64,000 nt of DNA from Rhodococcus sp. HNM0563 (GTDB taxonomy: Bacteria; Actinomycetota; Actinomycetes; Mycobacteriales; Mycobacteriaceae): contig NZ_JAASAF010000006.1 of assembly GCF_012726195.1 (NCBI RefSeq), positions 62,001 through 126,000 on the forward strand. Direction: 5' to 3'. Below, one piece after another: positions 33,677 through 44,899 of the stretch. The notes below the pieces were generated by a model. The model saw only the letters and a list, made by a program, of their open reading frames with translations, had not been told where the DNA came from and did not search any database. Made by a program: the position numbers and the translations under genes. Numbering within the stretch: position 1 is the first letter of the stretch; every line of letters begins with the position of its first letter.

Positions 33677-35795
33677 CGCCTGGGAAGACCTCGATCTGCG
33701 GCGGTAACTGAACCTCCGGCGGGATCTCGACCGGCGGCGCCGGGATCGTGATCGGCGGCAGGTCGCTCAGATCGGGGAGTTCGAACCCGGGTACCGGACG
33801 CCCGGTGGTCGTCGGGGTGCTGATACCCGCGTCGGCGGGCACTCCCGCCTGTCCACCGATCGGGTCGGGCCACGGGAAACTCTCCACATCGGTGCCCGCG
33901 AGCGCGGTGTCCATCGTGTCCTTCCAGATGTCGGAAGGAAGACTGGAGCCGTAGATGGAGCCACCCCACAGATTGGTGATCGGCCCCGCATCGGCGGTGC
34001 CGATCCACACGGCGGTCGACAGCGACGGGGTGTACCCGACCATCCACGCGTCCTTGTTCATGCCTGTGTCACCGAGCTGGGTGGTGCCGGTCTTCGCAGC
34101 CGACGGTCGCCCGCCGGCAAGCGCGTGGCCACGCGAGTACGCCGCGACGGGCAGCAGCGCTTGGCTGACGTTGTCGGCCACGGCCGGGTCGATGCGATCC
34201 TCCGCGGGGGACGCAGGCCGGTCGAGGAGCACCTCACCGTCGGACGTGGTGACCTTCTGCACGAAATACGGCTGATGGAAGGTGCCCGACGCCGCGAGCG
34301 TGGCATACGCCGACGCCATGTCGATCACGCGGGACTGATATTGGCCGAGCACGATGCCCCCTTCCGGGATGCCGTTCGCCTCGGTGAGCGAAGTACCCTC
34401 CACCCCGGGGATCTCCATCGGGATACCGGCGTCGTGCGCCGCGTCGGCGATCTTCTGCGGACCGTTCTCCATGGACATCATCAGCCGATAGAAGCTGGTG
34501 TTCAGCGATCGTTTCGTCGCCTCCGCGATCGTGCACTTACCGCACGACTCGCCTTCGACGTTGTTGATCTCGATGCTGCCGACGGTCAGCGGGGTGCTGT
34601 CGTAGCGCGCGCCGAGGCCGATGCCCTCACGCAGAGCCGCGACCAGACCGAACACCTTGAACGACGAACCGGTCTGGAGCGGCGCCTGCGCATAGTCGTA
34701 ACCCGCGCCTTCCTCGCCGCCGTAGTACGCCCGCACCGCGCCCGAGCGCGGGTCGACGGACACCACGGCAGTGCGCAGGTCCTCGGGTTCGCCCTCGAGG
34801 TTGCCCCGCGCCGCGTCGACCGCCGCCTGCTGGGCCACCGGATCGATCGTGGTGACGATGCGCAGCCCCTCGGTGTTGAGCACCTGTTCGCTGATCCCCG
34901 CTGCAGAAAGCTCACGCAGCACCTGGGTGCGGATCAGTCCTTCGGGGCCGGGCGCCTCGTTGGCGCGCGCCAGCTGATCGGACGGGACGGTCTCCGGGAA
35001 GGCGGCTTCGGCGCGGTCACCGGGATCGAGCACGCCCATATCGACCATGCCGTCGAGGACGTAGTTCCAGCGCGCCTCGATCGCGGGACGATTGAACTCG
35101 GGATCGAGCGACGACGGTGTCTGGATCACGCCCGCGAGGACCGCGCCCTCGGAAACCGTCAGGTCGCCGACCGCCTTCCCGAAGTACGCCTGCGACGCCG
35201 CGGCGATGCCGTAGGCGCCGCGGCCGAAGTAGATGGTGTTCAGGTACGCCTCGAGGATCTCGTCCTTCGACCATTCGCGGGCCATCTTCGACGAGATGAC
35301 CAGCTCCTTCATCTTGCGCGTGAGGGTGCGGTCGGCGCCGACCAGCACGTTCTTGACGTACTGCTGGGTGATCGTGGAGCCGCCGCCGGCGGTGTCCTTG
35401 CCCATGACGTTGTCGCGGGCCGCGCGAGCGAATCCGGAGATCGAGAAACCGGGGTTGCTGTAGAAGTCGCGGTCCTCGGCCGAGAGCACGGCGTTGCGCA
35501 CGTGCGCGGGGACCTCGTCGATGCCGACTTCGACGCGATTGCCCTCCGGTGGCACCACTCGGCTGATCTCGGTGGTGTCATCGGCAGCATAGATGCGAGC
35601 GATCTGGTTGGTCGTCATGTCGGAGGGGCGGGGTACCTCTGCCGAGACGTACGCGCCAGCGAACACTCCGATCGGCACGAGAACCAGCAGCGCAACCACC
35701 ACGAGTACGACATACCGGACAATTCGCCACCGCCGTGACTTCGAACCAGCGGAAGCGCGTCCGCTGCTGGACGTCGACGGATTCGGGGGACTCAC
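33651..35795 (-). CDS. Second bifunctional class A PBP (PonA1 paralogue)
   Basis: 714 residues: a short cytoplasmic tail (about 1-25), a membrane anchor (VRYVVLVVVALLVLVPIGVF), a GT51 domain with LSAEDRDFYSNPGFS and GGGSTITQQYVK, and a transpeptidase domain with TGSSFKVF, RSLNTSF and KTGTTQ. The proline-rich tail ends in [14 protein letters not shown], matching VEIFPGVTIPIPG near the C-terminus of PonA1. It lacks PonA1's 200-residue cytoplasmic extension. GTG 35795 is chosen by analogy with ponA1 (both follow GGAGAAA and read VSPP/VSST). It is close to PonA1 throughout, so a duplication is likely. M. tuberculosis has one PonA1. Confidence 0.92.
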   Translation of the reverse strand: MSPPNPSTSSSGRASAGSKSRRWRIVRYVVLVVVALLVLVPIGVFAGAYVSAEVPRPSDMTTNQIARIYAADDTTEISRVVPPEGNRVEVGIDEVPAHVRNAVLSAEDRDFYSNPGFSISGFARAARDNVMGKDTAGGGSTITQQYVKNVLVGADRTLTRKMKELVISSKMAREWSKDEILEAYLNTIYFGRGAYGIAAASQAYFGKAVGDLTVSEGAVLAGVIQTPSSLDPEFNRPAIEARWNYVLDGMVDMGVLDPGDRAEAAFPETVPSDQLARANEAPGPEGLIRTQVLRELSAAGISEQVLNTEGLRIVTTIDPVAQQAAVDAARGNLEGEPEDLRTAVVSVDPRSGAVRAYYGGEEGAGYDYAQAPLQTGSSFKVFGLVAALREGIGLGARYDSTPLTVGSIEINNVEGESCGKCTIAEATKRSLNTSFYRLMMSMENGPQKIADAAHDAGIPMEIPGVEGTSLTEANGIPEGGIVLGQYQSRVIDMASAYATLAASGTFHQPYFVQKVTTSDGEVLLDRPASPAEDRIDPAVADNVSQALLPVAAYSRGHALAGGRPSAAKTGTTQLGDTGMNKDAWMVGYTPSLSTAVWIGTADAGPITNLWGGSIYGSSLPSDIWKDTMDTALAGTDVESFPWPDPIGGQAGVPADAGISTPTTTGRPVPGFELPDLSDLPPITIPAPPVEIPPEVQLPPQIEVFPGVTIQIPGM

Positions 35796-35875
35796 ACGTA
35801 CCACTTTCTCCAGAATGGGCCTCGGCAGATTCTTCCATCCTGCCGACAGCATGGTGCGAAGTCACGCGCATAAGT

Positions 35876-35967
35876 GACGTACGCAGCACTGTGCCGAATG
35901 TGTGCGCAGCACGACGCCGAATGTGTGCGCAGCACTACGCAGATTGTGTGCGCAGCACTACTACGGC
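35876..35967. repeat. 23-bp tandem repeats upstream of the second PBP gene
   Basis: TGTGTGCGCAGCAC recurs at 35899, 35922 and 35945, exactly 23 bp apart, and a weaker copy (ACGCAGCAC) precedes at 35881. The array lies about 80 bp upstream of the PBP start, between it and the convergent-side end of the small membrane protein gene. It may be an operator array or a variable-number repeat. Confidence 0.85.
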
Positions 35968-36158
35968 TCTGTGCGACGCCACGCACGGTATGTGAACCAC
36001 CACGCAAGCGCGAACCCTGCCAGCACCAATGACGGCACGATACCCGGCTCCGGTGACAACATTTCCGCGACAGCCCCCACCACCGCCATCACGGCAAAGA
36101 CCGTGATGACACCGAGCAGCATCTCGAGTCGCTGACGGCGGGGGAGGCGACGACTCAC
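35961..36158 (-). CDS. Small two-helix membrane protein coupled to the ABC permease
   Basis: 65 residues. A basic N-terminus (MSRRLPRRQR) precedes two membrane helices (about 14-33 and 40-57). The GTG at 36158 overlaps the permease stop (GTGA), so it is translated with the importer operon, which argues that it is real in spite of its size. Its stop lies inside the 23-bp repeat array. Function is unknown; it may assist or regulate the permeases. Confidence 0.65.
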   Translation of the reverse strand: MSRRLPRRQRLEMLLGVITVFAVMAVVGAVAEMLSPEPGIVPSLVLAGFALAWWFTYRAWRRTEP

Positions 36159-37057
36159 GACTTCACGCCACCCGCCGTCAGGCCCGAGATGATCCGACGC
36201 TGGAAGATCAGCACCATCACGACCAGCGGCACCATCACCAACGTGCCACCGGCCATGATCGACGCATACGGCGTCACATAAGGGTCGGTGCCCGTGAACC
36301 GCGCCATCGCCACCGTCACCGGGGCCGTCCGTTCACTCGAGAGCTGCGACATGAGCAGATATTCGTTGACCGTCGCGATGAACGCGAGGATCGCAGTGGT
36401 GAACAACGCGGGCGCCGCGAGCGGCAGCATGATCAAGCGGAATGCCTGCCCGCGCGTCGCCCCGTCCATGCGCGCGGCCTCCTCGAGTTCCCACGGCAAC
36501 TCCGAGAAGAACGACGTGAGGGTGTAGACCGTCAGCGGAAGCACGAACGAAATATTCGGGATGATCAGCGCCTGATAGCTGCCGATCCAGCCGATGTCGG
36601 TGAACAACTGGAACAACGGGGTCACGAGCGCGACAACGGGGAACATCGAAGCACCGAGGATGATGCCGGTGACGAAGTACTTGCCCCGGAACTCGAAACG
36701 CGAAAGCGCGTACGCGGTGAACACACCGATGAGCAGTGCGATCAGCGTGGTTGCCCCGGCGATGATGACGCTGTTCATCAGCGCGCGGGAGAAGTTGACC
36801 TTGGCGTCCGGGTCGAGCGCATCGGCGAAGTTCTGCAGGGTCGGATTCGTCGGCCACAGACTCGTACTGAACGTGTCGGCAGGATCGCGCAACGCGGTGA
36901 CGATCATCCAGTAGCACGGAGCGAGCCCCCAGACGACGATGAGCGCCACCCCGATATAGGTGCCGATCGTTCCCATCCGGAACCTGCCCGCCCGCTTGGG
37001 GCCGGGCGGCGGAGTCTCGTCGGCAGACGTCTCGGAGGCAGTGATCGTGCCGGTCAT
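36155..37057 (-). CDS. Carbohydrate ABC transporter permease (MalG/SugB type)
   Basis: 300 residues with six membrane helices. The EAA loop that docks the ATPase reads WELEEAARMDGATRGQAF. The long loop between helices 1 and 2 (about 60-100) is typical of MalG-like permeases. ATG 37057 overlaps the stop of the partner permease. A longer upstream frame exists but is antisense-like noise within the partner gene. It acts in the inner membrane with the permease at 37054, the binding protein at 38151 and the ATPase at 39602. Confidence 0.92.
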   Translation of the reverse strand: MTGTITASETSADETPPPGPKRAGRFRMGTIGTYIGVALIVVWGLAPCYWMIVTALRDPADTFSTSLWPTNPTLQNFADALDPDAKVNFSRALMNSVIIAGATTLIALLIGVFTAYALSRFEFRGKYFVTGIILGASMFPVVALVTPLFQLFTDIGWIGSYQALIIPNISFVLPLTVYTLTSFFSELPWELEEAARMDGATRGQAFRLIMLPLAAPALFTTAILAFIATVNEYLLMSQLSSERTAPVTVAMARFTGTDPYVTPYASIMAGGTLVMVPLVVMVLIFQRRIISGLTAGGVKS

Positions 37058-38133
37058 GCCATGTCTCCCTTCCGCTGCTTCTCCTGGGTACTGACCGCAT
37101 TGGCGCCGAGGAACCGCACCAGGATGAAGGCGACCGCGAAGATGATGAGGAATGTGATCGTCGACAACGCGGACGCCGAGTTGGCGCCCTGGCGCATCTG
37201 GTCGACCACCAGCACGGAAATCGTCGAGGTCGCGGGGTTGGAGCCCATCATGATGGCCGGCAGGTCGTACATGCGCAGCGCGTCCATCGTGCGAAACAGG
37301 ATCGCCACCATGAGCGCGGGCTTGACGAGTGGCAACGTGATCTGAGTGAAGCGCTGCCAGGCGTTCGCGCCGTCGACCTTCGCAGCCTCGTACACATCCG
37401 ACGGAATCATCTGCAGGCCCGCGAGGATGAGCAACGCCATGAACGGCGCGGTCTTCCACACGTCGGCGACGATGATCGCGAATCGGGCGGGCCACGGATC
37501 GGCGGTCCACAGGATGTCTGTGCCGAGCATCTTGTTGGCGATACCGTCGTTGGCGAAGATGAAGAACCACAGCTTGGCGGTCACTGCGGTGGGGATGGCC
37601 CACGGCACCAGAACCGACGCACGCAGCAGACCGCGGCCCCGGAACGACTTGGCCATCACGAGCGCCATCGCGAAACCGATCACTGTCTCGATCGACACCG
37701 TCACGACAGTGAAGAAGAAGGTGTTGAAGATCGACTGCCAGAACTGAGAACCGAGGGTTCCCGGCGGGCAGGGGATCGAACCGGTGGCAGTACCGCAGGT
37801 CTGGGTGATCCAGCGGGTGTAGTTCTCGATACCCACGAACCCGCCCGTGACGAACCGGCCCGTATCGGGGTCGAGCGTCTTCGCGTCGCCGTGCAGCGAC
37901 ATCCAGATCGCTCTGCCGAGCGGGTACAGGATGATCACTGCGAGGACGATCATCGACGGCGCGATGAACATCCACACCGGCACCTTCCGCCGGGCCTTGG
38001 CCGGCGGAGCGGTCATCGGCGGCGGCGCGGGCGCACGGTGCCGACCGGCCACACGTCCGCGGCCGGGACCATCGGTCCCGACCGCGGTGTCATGTGGCGG
38101 ATCCGCCGGCTTTCCGACCTGCGGTTCTGCCAT
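37054..38133 (-). CDS. Carbohydrate ABC transporter permease (MalF/SugA type)
   Basis: 359 residues. A proline/basic cytoplasmic N-terminus (about 1-55) is followed by membrane helices; the EAA-type loop reads VYEAAKVDGANAWQRF. A large extracytoplasmic loop between helices 1 and 2 (about 80-120) contains DPDTGRFVTGGFVGIENY. It is paired by ATGA overlap with the second permease and lies 17 nt after the binding protein. The importer is of the CUT1 kind, taking up sugars or polyols. The true substrate (trehalose-like sugar in mycobacterial relatives) is not shown by sequence. Confidence 0.92.
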   Translation of the reverse strand: MAEPQVGKPADPPHDTAVGTDGPGRGRVAGRHRAPAPPPMTAPPAKARRKVPVWMFIAPSMIVLAVIILYPLGRAIWMSLHGDAKTLDPDTGRFVTGGFVGIENYTRWITQTCGTATGSIPCPPGTLGSQFWQSIFNTFFFTVVTVSIETVIGFAMALVMAKSFRGRGLLRASVLVPWAIPTAVTAKLWFFIFANDGIANKMLGTDILWTADPWPARFAIIVADVWKTAPFMALLILAGLQMIPSDVYEAAKVDGANAWQRFTQITLPLVKPALMVAILFRTMDALRMYDLPAIMMGSNPATSTISVLVVDQMRQGANSASALSTITFLIIFAVAFILVRFLGANAVSTQEKQRKGDMA

Positions 38134-38150
38134 CTACTGCTCCTAGTGGA

Positions 38151-39434
38151 TCAGTTGCCGGCGGTTTCGATGCCGGCCTGCGTGTCGTCCAGGGCCTGCT
38201 GGACGGGCTTCTCTCCCCGGATCGCAGCGTAGGCGTTGTCGGAGATCGCCTTCGACACGGCCGAGTAGTACGGCGACGACGGACGCGGCTTCGCGCTCTC
38301 GAGCGCTTCCTTCAGCGTCGAGAAGTACGGGTACTGCTCGAGAATCTCCGGGTCGTCGTAGACCTCGGCGAGGACCGGTGCGCCGCCGACCTCGGCGTAG
38401 TACTCCTGCGACTGACGGGTCTGCATGAACTCGAGGAAGTCGCGGGCTGTGGCCGGAGCATCCGTGAACGCGCTGATGCCGACGTTGTAGCCACCGAGGG
38501 TGGACACACCCGGGCCGTCGACACCCGGGAGAACGGCGATACCGTACTTACCGGCGACCGACGACTGCTCACCGTCGGTGTAGAAGCCGGGCCACGTACG
38601 CATGAACATGGCCTCACCGTTGCCGAATGCGGTCTGCGACTCGCCCTCGGTGTAGGTCTGCGCGGCTGCCGGGATGGTGCCGTCCTCGAACGAGTCGACG
38701 ATGAACTGCAGGCCCTCGGCCGTCTTGTCGTCGATCGCGGGAGTGAGGCCGTCCTCGGCGACGAAGCTGCCGCCGAAGGCGTTGACGATCTCGGTGACGT
38801 TGACCGTCAGGCCCTCGTAGTTGCTGAACTGACCGATGTAGCAGGCGATACCCGCTTCCTCTGCCTTCGGGCACTCGGCCTTCAGGTCGTCCCACGTGGC
38901 GGGTGCCTGATCGACGAGGTCGGTGCGGTAGTAGAGGAACGCACCGTTGGTGTTCTTCGGAGCCGCGTAGAGCGTGCCGTTGTAGGTGCCCGATTCGACG
39001 GTCGCGGGCAGCAGCCCGTCGGTGTCGATCGCGTTGTCGCCCTCGAGCGGCAGCAGCCAGCCGTTGGCGGCGAACTCGGCGGTGTTCGTGACGTCGACGG
39101 CGACGAGGTCGTACTCGTCGCTCTGCGCCTGCATGCGCTGCGCGATATCGGCGTACTGGTCGTTGGCCTCGCGTGCGAGCGGCTTGAAGGTGACCTGCTC
39201 GTCGGGGTTCTCGGCGTTCCAGTCGGCGATGATGTTCTCGAGCGCCGCGTTCAAGGGGTCCTGGCCCTCGACGATGGTGATCGGACCGCGGCCCTCACCG
39301 GATGCGGCGGCGCCCGTGTCGGTCGAGCCGGTGTCGCTGCCACCGTCGTCGGAACCACACGCCGTCAGAACCAGCAGCGCCGCCGAGGAGGCGGCGATGG
39401 CAGCTCTGCGCATCGCCTTCTTGTTCAAAGCCAT
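38151..39434 (-). CDS. Sugar-binding lipoprotein of the ABC transporter
   Basis: 427 residues with a lipoprotein signal: MALNKKAMRR basic start, a hydrophobic stretch and the lipobox LTAC with C26 as lipidated residue. A Gly/Ser/Asp-rich linker follows. The rest is an SBP_bac_1 fold (YNGTLYAAPKNTNGAFLYYR, FMRTWPGFY and GGYNVGISAF). ATG 39434 is chosen because GGGAG lies 6 nt upstream; the upstream in-frame ATG at 39440 touches it. It captures the sugar outside the membrane for the two downstream permeases. Confidence 0.92.
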   Translation of the reverse strand: MALNKKAMRRAAIAASSAALLVLTACGSDDGGSDTGSTDTGAAASGEGRGPITIVEGQDPLNAALENIIADWNAENPDEQVTFKPLAREANDQYADIAQRMQAQSDEYDLVAVDVTNTAEFAANGWLLPLEGDNAIDTDGLLPATVESGTYNGTLYAAPKNTNGAFLYYRTDLVDQAPATWDDLKAECPKAEEAGIACYIGQFSNYEGLTVNVTEIVNAFGGSFVAEDGLTPAIDDKTAEGLQFIVDSFEDGTIPAAAQTYTEGESQTAFGNGEAMFMRTWPGFYTDGEQSSVAGKYGIAVLPGVDGPGVSTLGGYNVGISAFTDAPATARDFLEFMQTRQSQEYYAEVGGAPVLAEVYDDPEILEQYPYFSTLKEALESAKPRPSSPYYSAVSKAISDNAYAAIRGEKPVQQALDDTQAGIETAGN

Positions 39435-39601
39435 GTACATCTCCCGTGTGAGATCGGAAAAACAACTCGCCGGTAACCCCTGAGGCACCGACACCGGCCA
39501 CTACTGTGGCACGGGCCACCTCGAAAAGTCGGCATTCCACCCATCCTTGATCGGTTCTGTGTCGGCGATCCCAATGGCCGAATACGCCGGAACCGACCGA
39601 T

Positions 39602-40675
39602 TCAGCCGATGCGACAACCGTCCGAGGTCTTGAACACGTGCACGTGGTTGGGGTCGAACCGCAGGTGAACGCGGTCCCCCTTCTGCGGTGGAGTTCGCCA
39701 GTCGCTACGAGCCACGATCTCCTGGCGGATCCCACCGATCGTGGCGTTGCCGTACACGTAGGCGTCGGATCCCAATTCCTCGAGGACGTCCACATCGACG
39801 GGGAGCCCGTCGGAGGCGATCTCGAGGTGCTCCGGACGGATGCCGATCGTCACCTCGGTCTCGGTCACCTGCCCGAGGATGTCGCGGGGCACCTGGACGT
39901 GGACGTCGCCCACCATGACTCCGCGTTCGACGACGGGGAGGGTGAACAGATTCATTGCGGGTGAGCCCATGAAACCGGCGACGAACACGTTGGCCGGCTG
40001 GTTGTAGAGCACGCGCGGCGACGCGCACTGCTGGAGGATGCCCTTCTCCAGCACAGCGACGCGGTCGCCCATCGTCATGGCTTCCACCTGGTCGTGTGTG
40101 ACGTAGACGGTGGTGGTGTTGAGCCTGCGCTGCAGCTGGGCGATCTGGGTGCGGGTCTGGACGCGCAGCTTCGCGTCGAGGTTGGACAACGGCTCGTCCA
40201 TGAGGAACACCTGCGGTTCCCGCACGATCGCACGCCCCATTGCGACGCGCTGCCGCTGGCCACCGGAGAGGGCCTTCGGTTTGCGGTCGAGGTACTGCTC
40301 GAGATCGAGCATCTTGGCGACCTCGGTGACCCGCTCACGGATCTGGGATTTCGGGGTCTTCGCGAGCTTGAGCGCGAATCCCATGTTCTCGGCCACCGAC
40401 ATGTGCGGGTACAGCGCATAGTTCTGGAACACCATCGCGATGTCGCGTTCCTTCGGATCCTGCGCGGTGACGTCGTTGTCTCCGATGAGGATGCGGCCAC
40501 TGTGCACCTGTTCGAGTCCTGCCAGCATCCGCAGCGACGTCGACTTACCGCAACCGGAGGGCCCGACCAGGACAAGGAACTCGCCGTCCTCGATCTCGAG
40601 ATCCAGTGCGTCGACCGCAGGTGTACTCGAGCCGGGGAACAGACACGTCGTCTTGTCGAAGGTCACCGAGGCCAT
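39602..40675 (-). CDS. Sugar ABC transporter ATPase (MalK/UgpC/SugC type)
   Basis: 357 residues. Walker A GPSGCGKST (38-46), the Q-loop, signature LSGGQ (136-140), Walker B VFLMDE and the switch His in VTHDQ are complete. A C-terminal TOBE/regulatory region (about 240-357) has MNLFTLPVV and IGIRPEHLE. Such ATPases drive CUT1 sugar import and are sometimes shared by several transporters. It is upstream of its binding protein, in contrast to mycobacterial lpqY-sugABC where the ATPase is last. ATG 40675 has GGAAAGGATC upstream. Confidence 0.93.
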   Translation of the reverse strand: MASVTFDKTTCLFPGSSTPAVDALDLEIEDGEFLVLVGPSGCGKSTSLRMLAGLEQVHSGRILIGDNDVTAQDPKERDIAMVFQNYALYPHMSVAENMGFALKLAKTPKSQIRERVTEVAKMLDLEQYLDRKPKALSGGQRQRVAMGRAIVREPQVFLMDEPLSNLDAKLRVQTRTQIAQLQRRLNTTTVYVTHDQVEAMTMGDRVAVLEKGILQQCASPRVLYNQPANVFVAGFMGSPAMNLFTLPVVERGVMVGDVHVQVPRDILGQVTETEVTIGIRPEHLEIASDGLPVDVDVLEELGSDAYVYGNATIGGIRQEIVARSDWRTPPQKGDRVHLRFDPNHVHVFKTSDGCRIG

Positions 40676-40719
40676 CGCAGATCCTTTCCGAAGCGGACAC
40701 GCTCGTGCGCTACCGGAAT

Positions 40720-42168
40720 CTACCGTGCGTCTTCGCGGTCCACCGCCACCGGCGCGTCGTCGTCGCCCCACACCTGGATCCCACGGACCCCCGGCACATC
40801 GCCACGATGGAAGACCGGGTCGCGTCCCTGCTTGCGTTGCGCGCTGTAGTTGTGGAACAGGGCGTACGCGATACCCGACAACGGGATCAGCGCGATGAGG
40901 TTGACCGTCGCCATCACGCCCATCGCCAGATCGGCGAGCGCCCACACCAGCGGCACCGACCCGATCGCGCCGAGGAACACGCACACCACCACGGCCGAAC
41001 GCAGATAGGGCAGGGCCTTCCGCGAACCGGTGAGGAACTCGATGTTCGATTCGCTGTAGTAGTAGTTGCCGATGACGGAGGTGAATGCGAGGAAGAAGAT
41101 GAGGACGGCGAGGAAGTGCACGGTCCAGTCGCCGAGCTGCAAGGCCATCGCGTTCTGCGTCAGCGCGGCGCCTTCGAGGCCCGACCCGAACTCCGGCTCG
41201 GACAGCAGGATGATGAATCCGGTGATCGAACACACCAGCCACGTGTCGAAGTAGACGCCGAGGCTCTGCACGAGGCCCTGCTTGACCGGATGCGACACCG
41301 ATGCGGTCGCGCCGGCGTTCGGCGCCGAACCCATGCCGGCCTCGTTCGAGAACAGGCCGCGCCGGATGCCGTACATGAACGCGGCACCGAACCCGCCTCC
41401 CGCGACCTCGCGGATGCCGAAGGCGTTCTCGAACACCAGCTTGAACATCCCGGGGACCTCATCGAGGTTGAGGACCACCACGATGATTCCGATGATCAGG
41501 TAGGCGATGGCCATGAGCGGAACCACCACCTGCGACACACTCGAGATCCGCCGCACCCCACCGAAAATGACCAGAGCGACGAGGATCGCCACCGCGATGC
41601 CGATACCGACCTGCAGACCCGTCGTCTTCTCACCCACCGAACTCGACACCGCGTCGACGATCGAGTTGGTCTGCACGGCGTTGAACACGAATCCGTAGGT
41701 GATCGTGATGATCACCGCGAAGATCATGCCCATCCACCGTTTACCGAGCCCGTATTGCATGTAGTAGGCCGGTCCGCCCCGGAACGCGCCCTTGTCGCGC
41801 ACCTTGTACAGCTGCGCGAGAGTCGACTCGACGAATGCGGTGGAGGCGCCGATCAGCGCCATCGCCCACATCCAGAACAGTGCGCCGGGTCCGCCGATAC
41901 TGATCGCGATCGCGACGCCCGCGATGTTGCCCGTTCCTACCCGCGACGCTGCGGAAATGGAGAATGCCCGGAACGCCGAGATCCCTTTCTCCCCGTCGGG
42001 GAGGTCCTCGGCCTTCTCCACGATGGACCGCAGCATGTCGGGAATCAGCCGAATCTGGATGAACCTGGACCGGAACGAGTAATACAGTCCGGATCCGACG
42101 AGTAGCGCGATGACCGCATACCAGTACCAGTCGTTGATGTCGGTGACGAATTCGACCGCGGTGTCCAT
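40720..42168 (-). CDS. Sodium:alanine (AGCS) symporter
   Basis: 482 residues with about ten membrane helices. The AGCS signature RVGTGNIAGVAIAIS is followed by IGGPGALFWMWAMALIG, and FRGGPAYYMQYGLGKRWM is a second hallmark. It imports alanine or glycine with sodium or protons. It precedes the ABC ATPase by 44 nt on the same strand and may share its promoter, though the two transport different substrates. ATG 42168 starts the first amphipathic segment; no signal peptide. Confidence 0.92.
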   Translation of the reverse strand: MDTAVEFVTDINDWYWYAVIALLVGSGLYYSFRSRFIQIRLIPDMLRSIVEKAEDLPDGEKGISAFRAFSISAASRVGTGNIAGVAIAISIGGPGALFWMWAMALIGASTAFVESTLAQLYKVRDKGAFRGGPAYYMQYGLGKRWMGMIFAVIITITYGFVFNAVQTNSIVDAVSSSVGEKTTGLQVGIGIAVAILVALVIFGGVRRISSVSQVVVPLMAIAYLIIGIIVVVLNLDEVPGMFKLVFENAFGIREVAGGGFGAAFMYGIRRGLFSNEAGMGSAPNAGATASVSHPVKQGLVQSLGVYFDTWLVCSITGFIILLSEPEFGSGLEGAALTQNAMALQLGDWTVHFLAVLIFFLAFTSVIGNYYYSESNIEFLTGSRKALPYLRSAVVVCVFLGAIGSVPLVWALADLAMGVMATVNLIALIPLSGIAYALFHNYSAQRKQGRDPVFHRGDVPGVRGIQVWGDDDAPVAVDREDAR

Positions 42169-42229
42169 TCCACCGATCTTCGCGGTCGCGGAACGATTCC
42201 GTCAGCGTTTTCGGCCCCGCGATTCGCTC

Positions 42230-44814
<2,585 letters not shown>

Positions 44815-44824
44815 GGGAAGAGTA

Positions 44825-44854
44825 TGCAACCAGGTGCATATGCAATCAAGTGCA
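44825..44854. promoter_or_regulatory. Tandem palindromic operators for the PadR regulator
   Basis: TGCAACCAGGTGCA (44825-44838) and TGCAATCAAGTGCA (44841-44854) are two copies of TGCA-n6-TGCA, 16 bp apart, centred about 26 bp upstream of the PadR start. The divergent DUF2786 gene begins 46 bp away and may share the control. Confidence 0.6.
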
Positions 44855-44899
44855 GTGCGTCGCCGGGCTGCTGTCGGCACGACCCTCTACGCTCGACGC

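Noticed and set aside
34125-35738. A 537-codon plus-strand frame opposite the second PBP
   Set aside because: It is a mirror frame of a well-supported PBP with all catalytic motifs.
35876-35967. CRISPR array
   Set aside because: Units follow each other directly without unique spacers, the period is 23 bp, and no cas gene is present.
36155-37975. 606-codon permease with a long N-terminus
   Set aside because: The first half is an Arg/His-rich shadow of the partner permease. The real start is ATG 37057, overlapping the partner stop.
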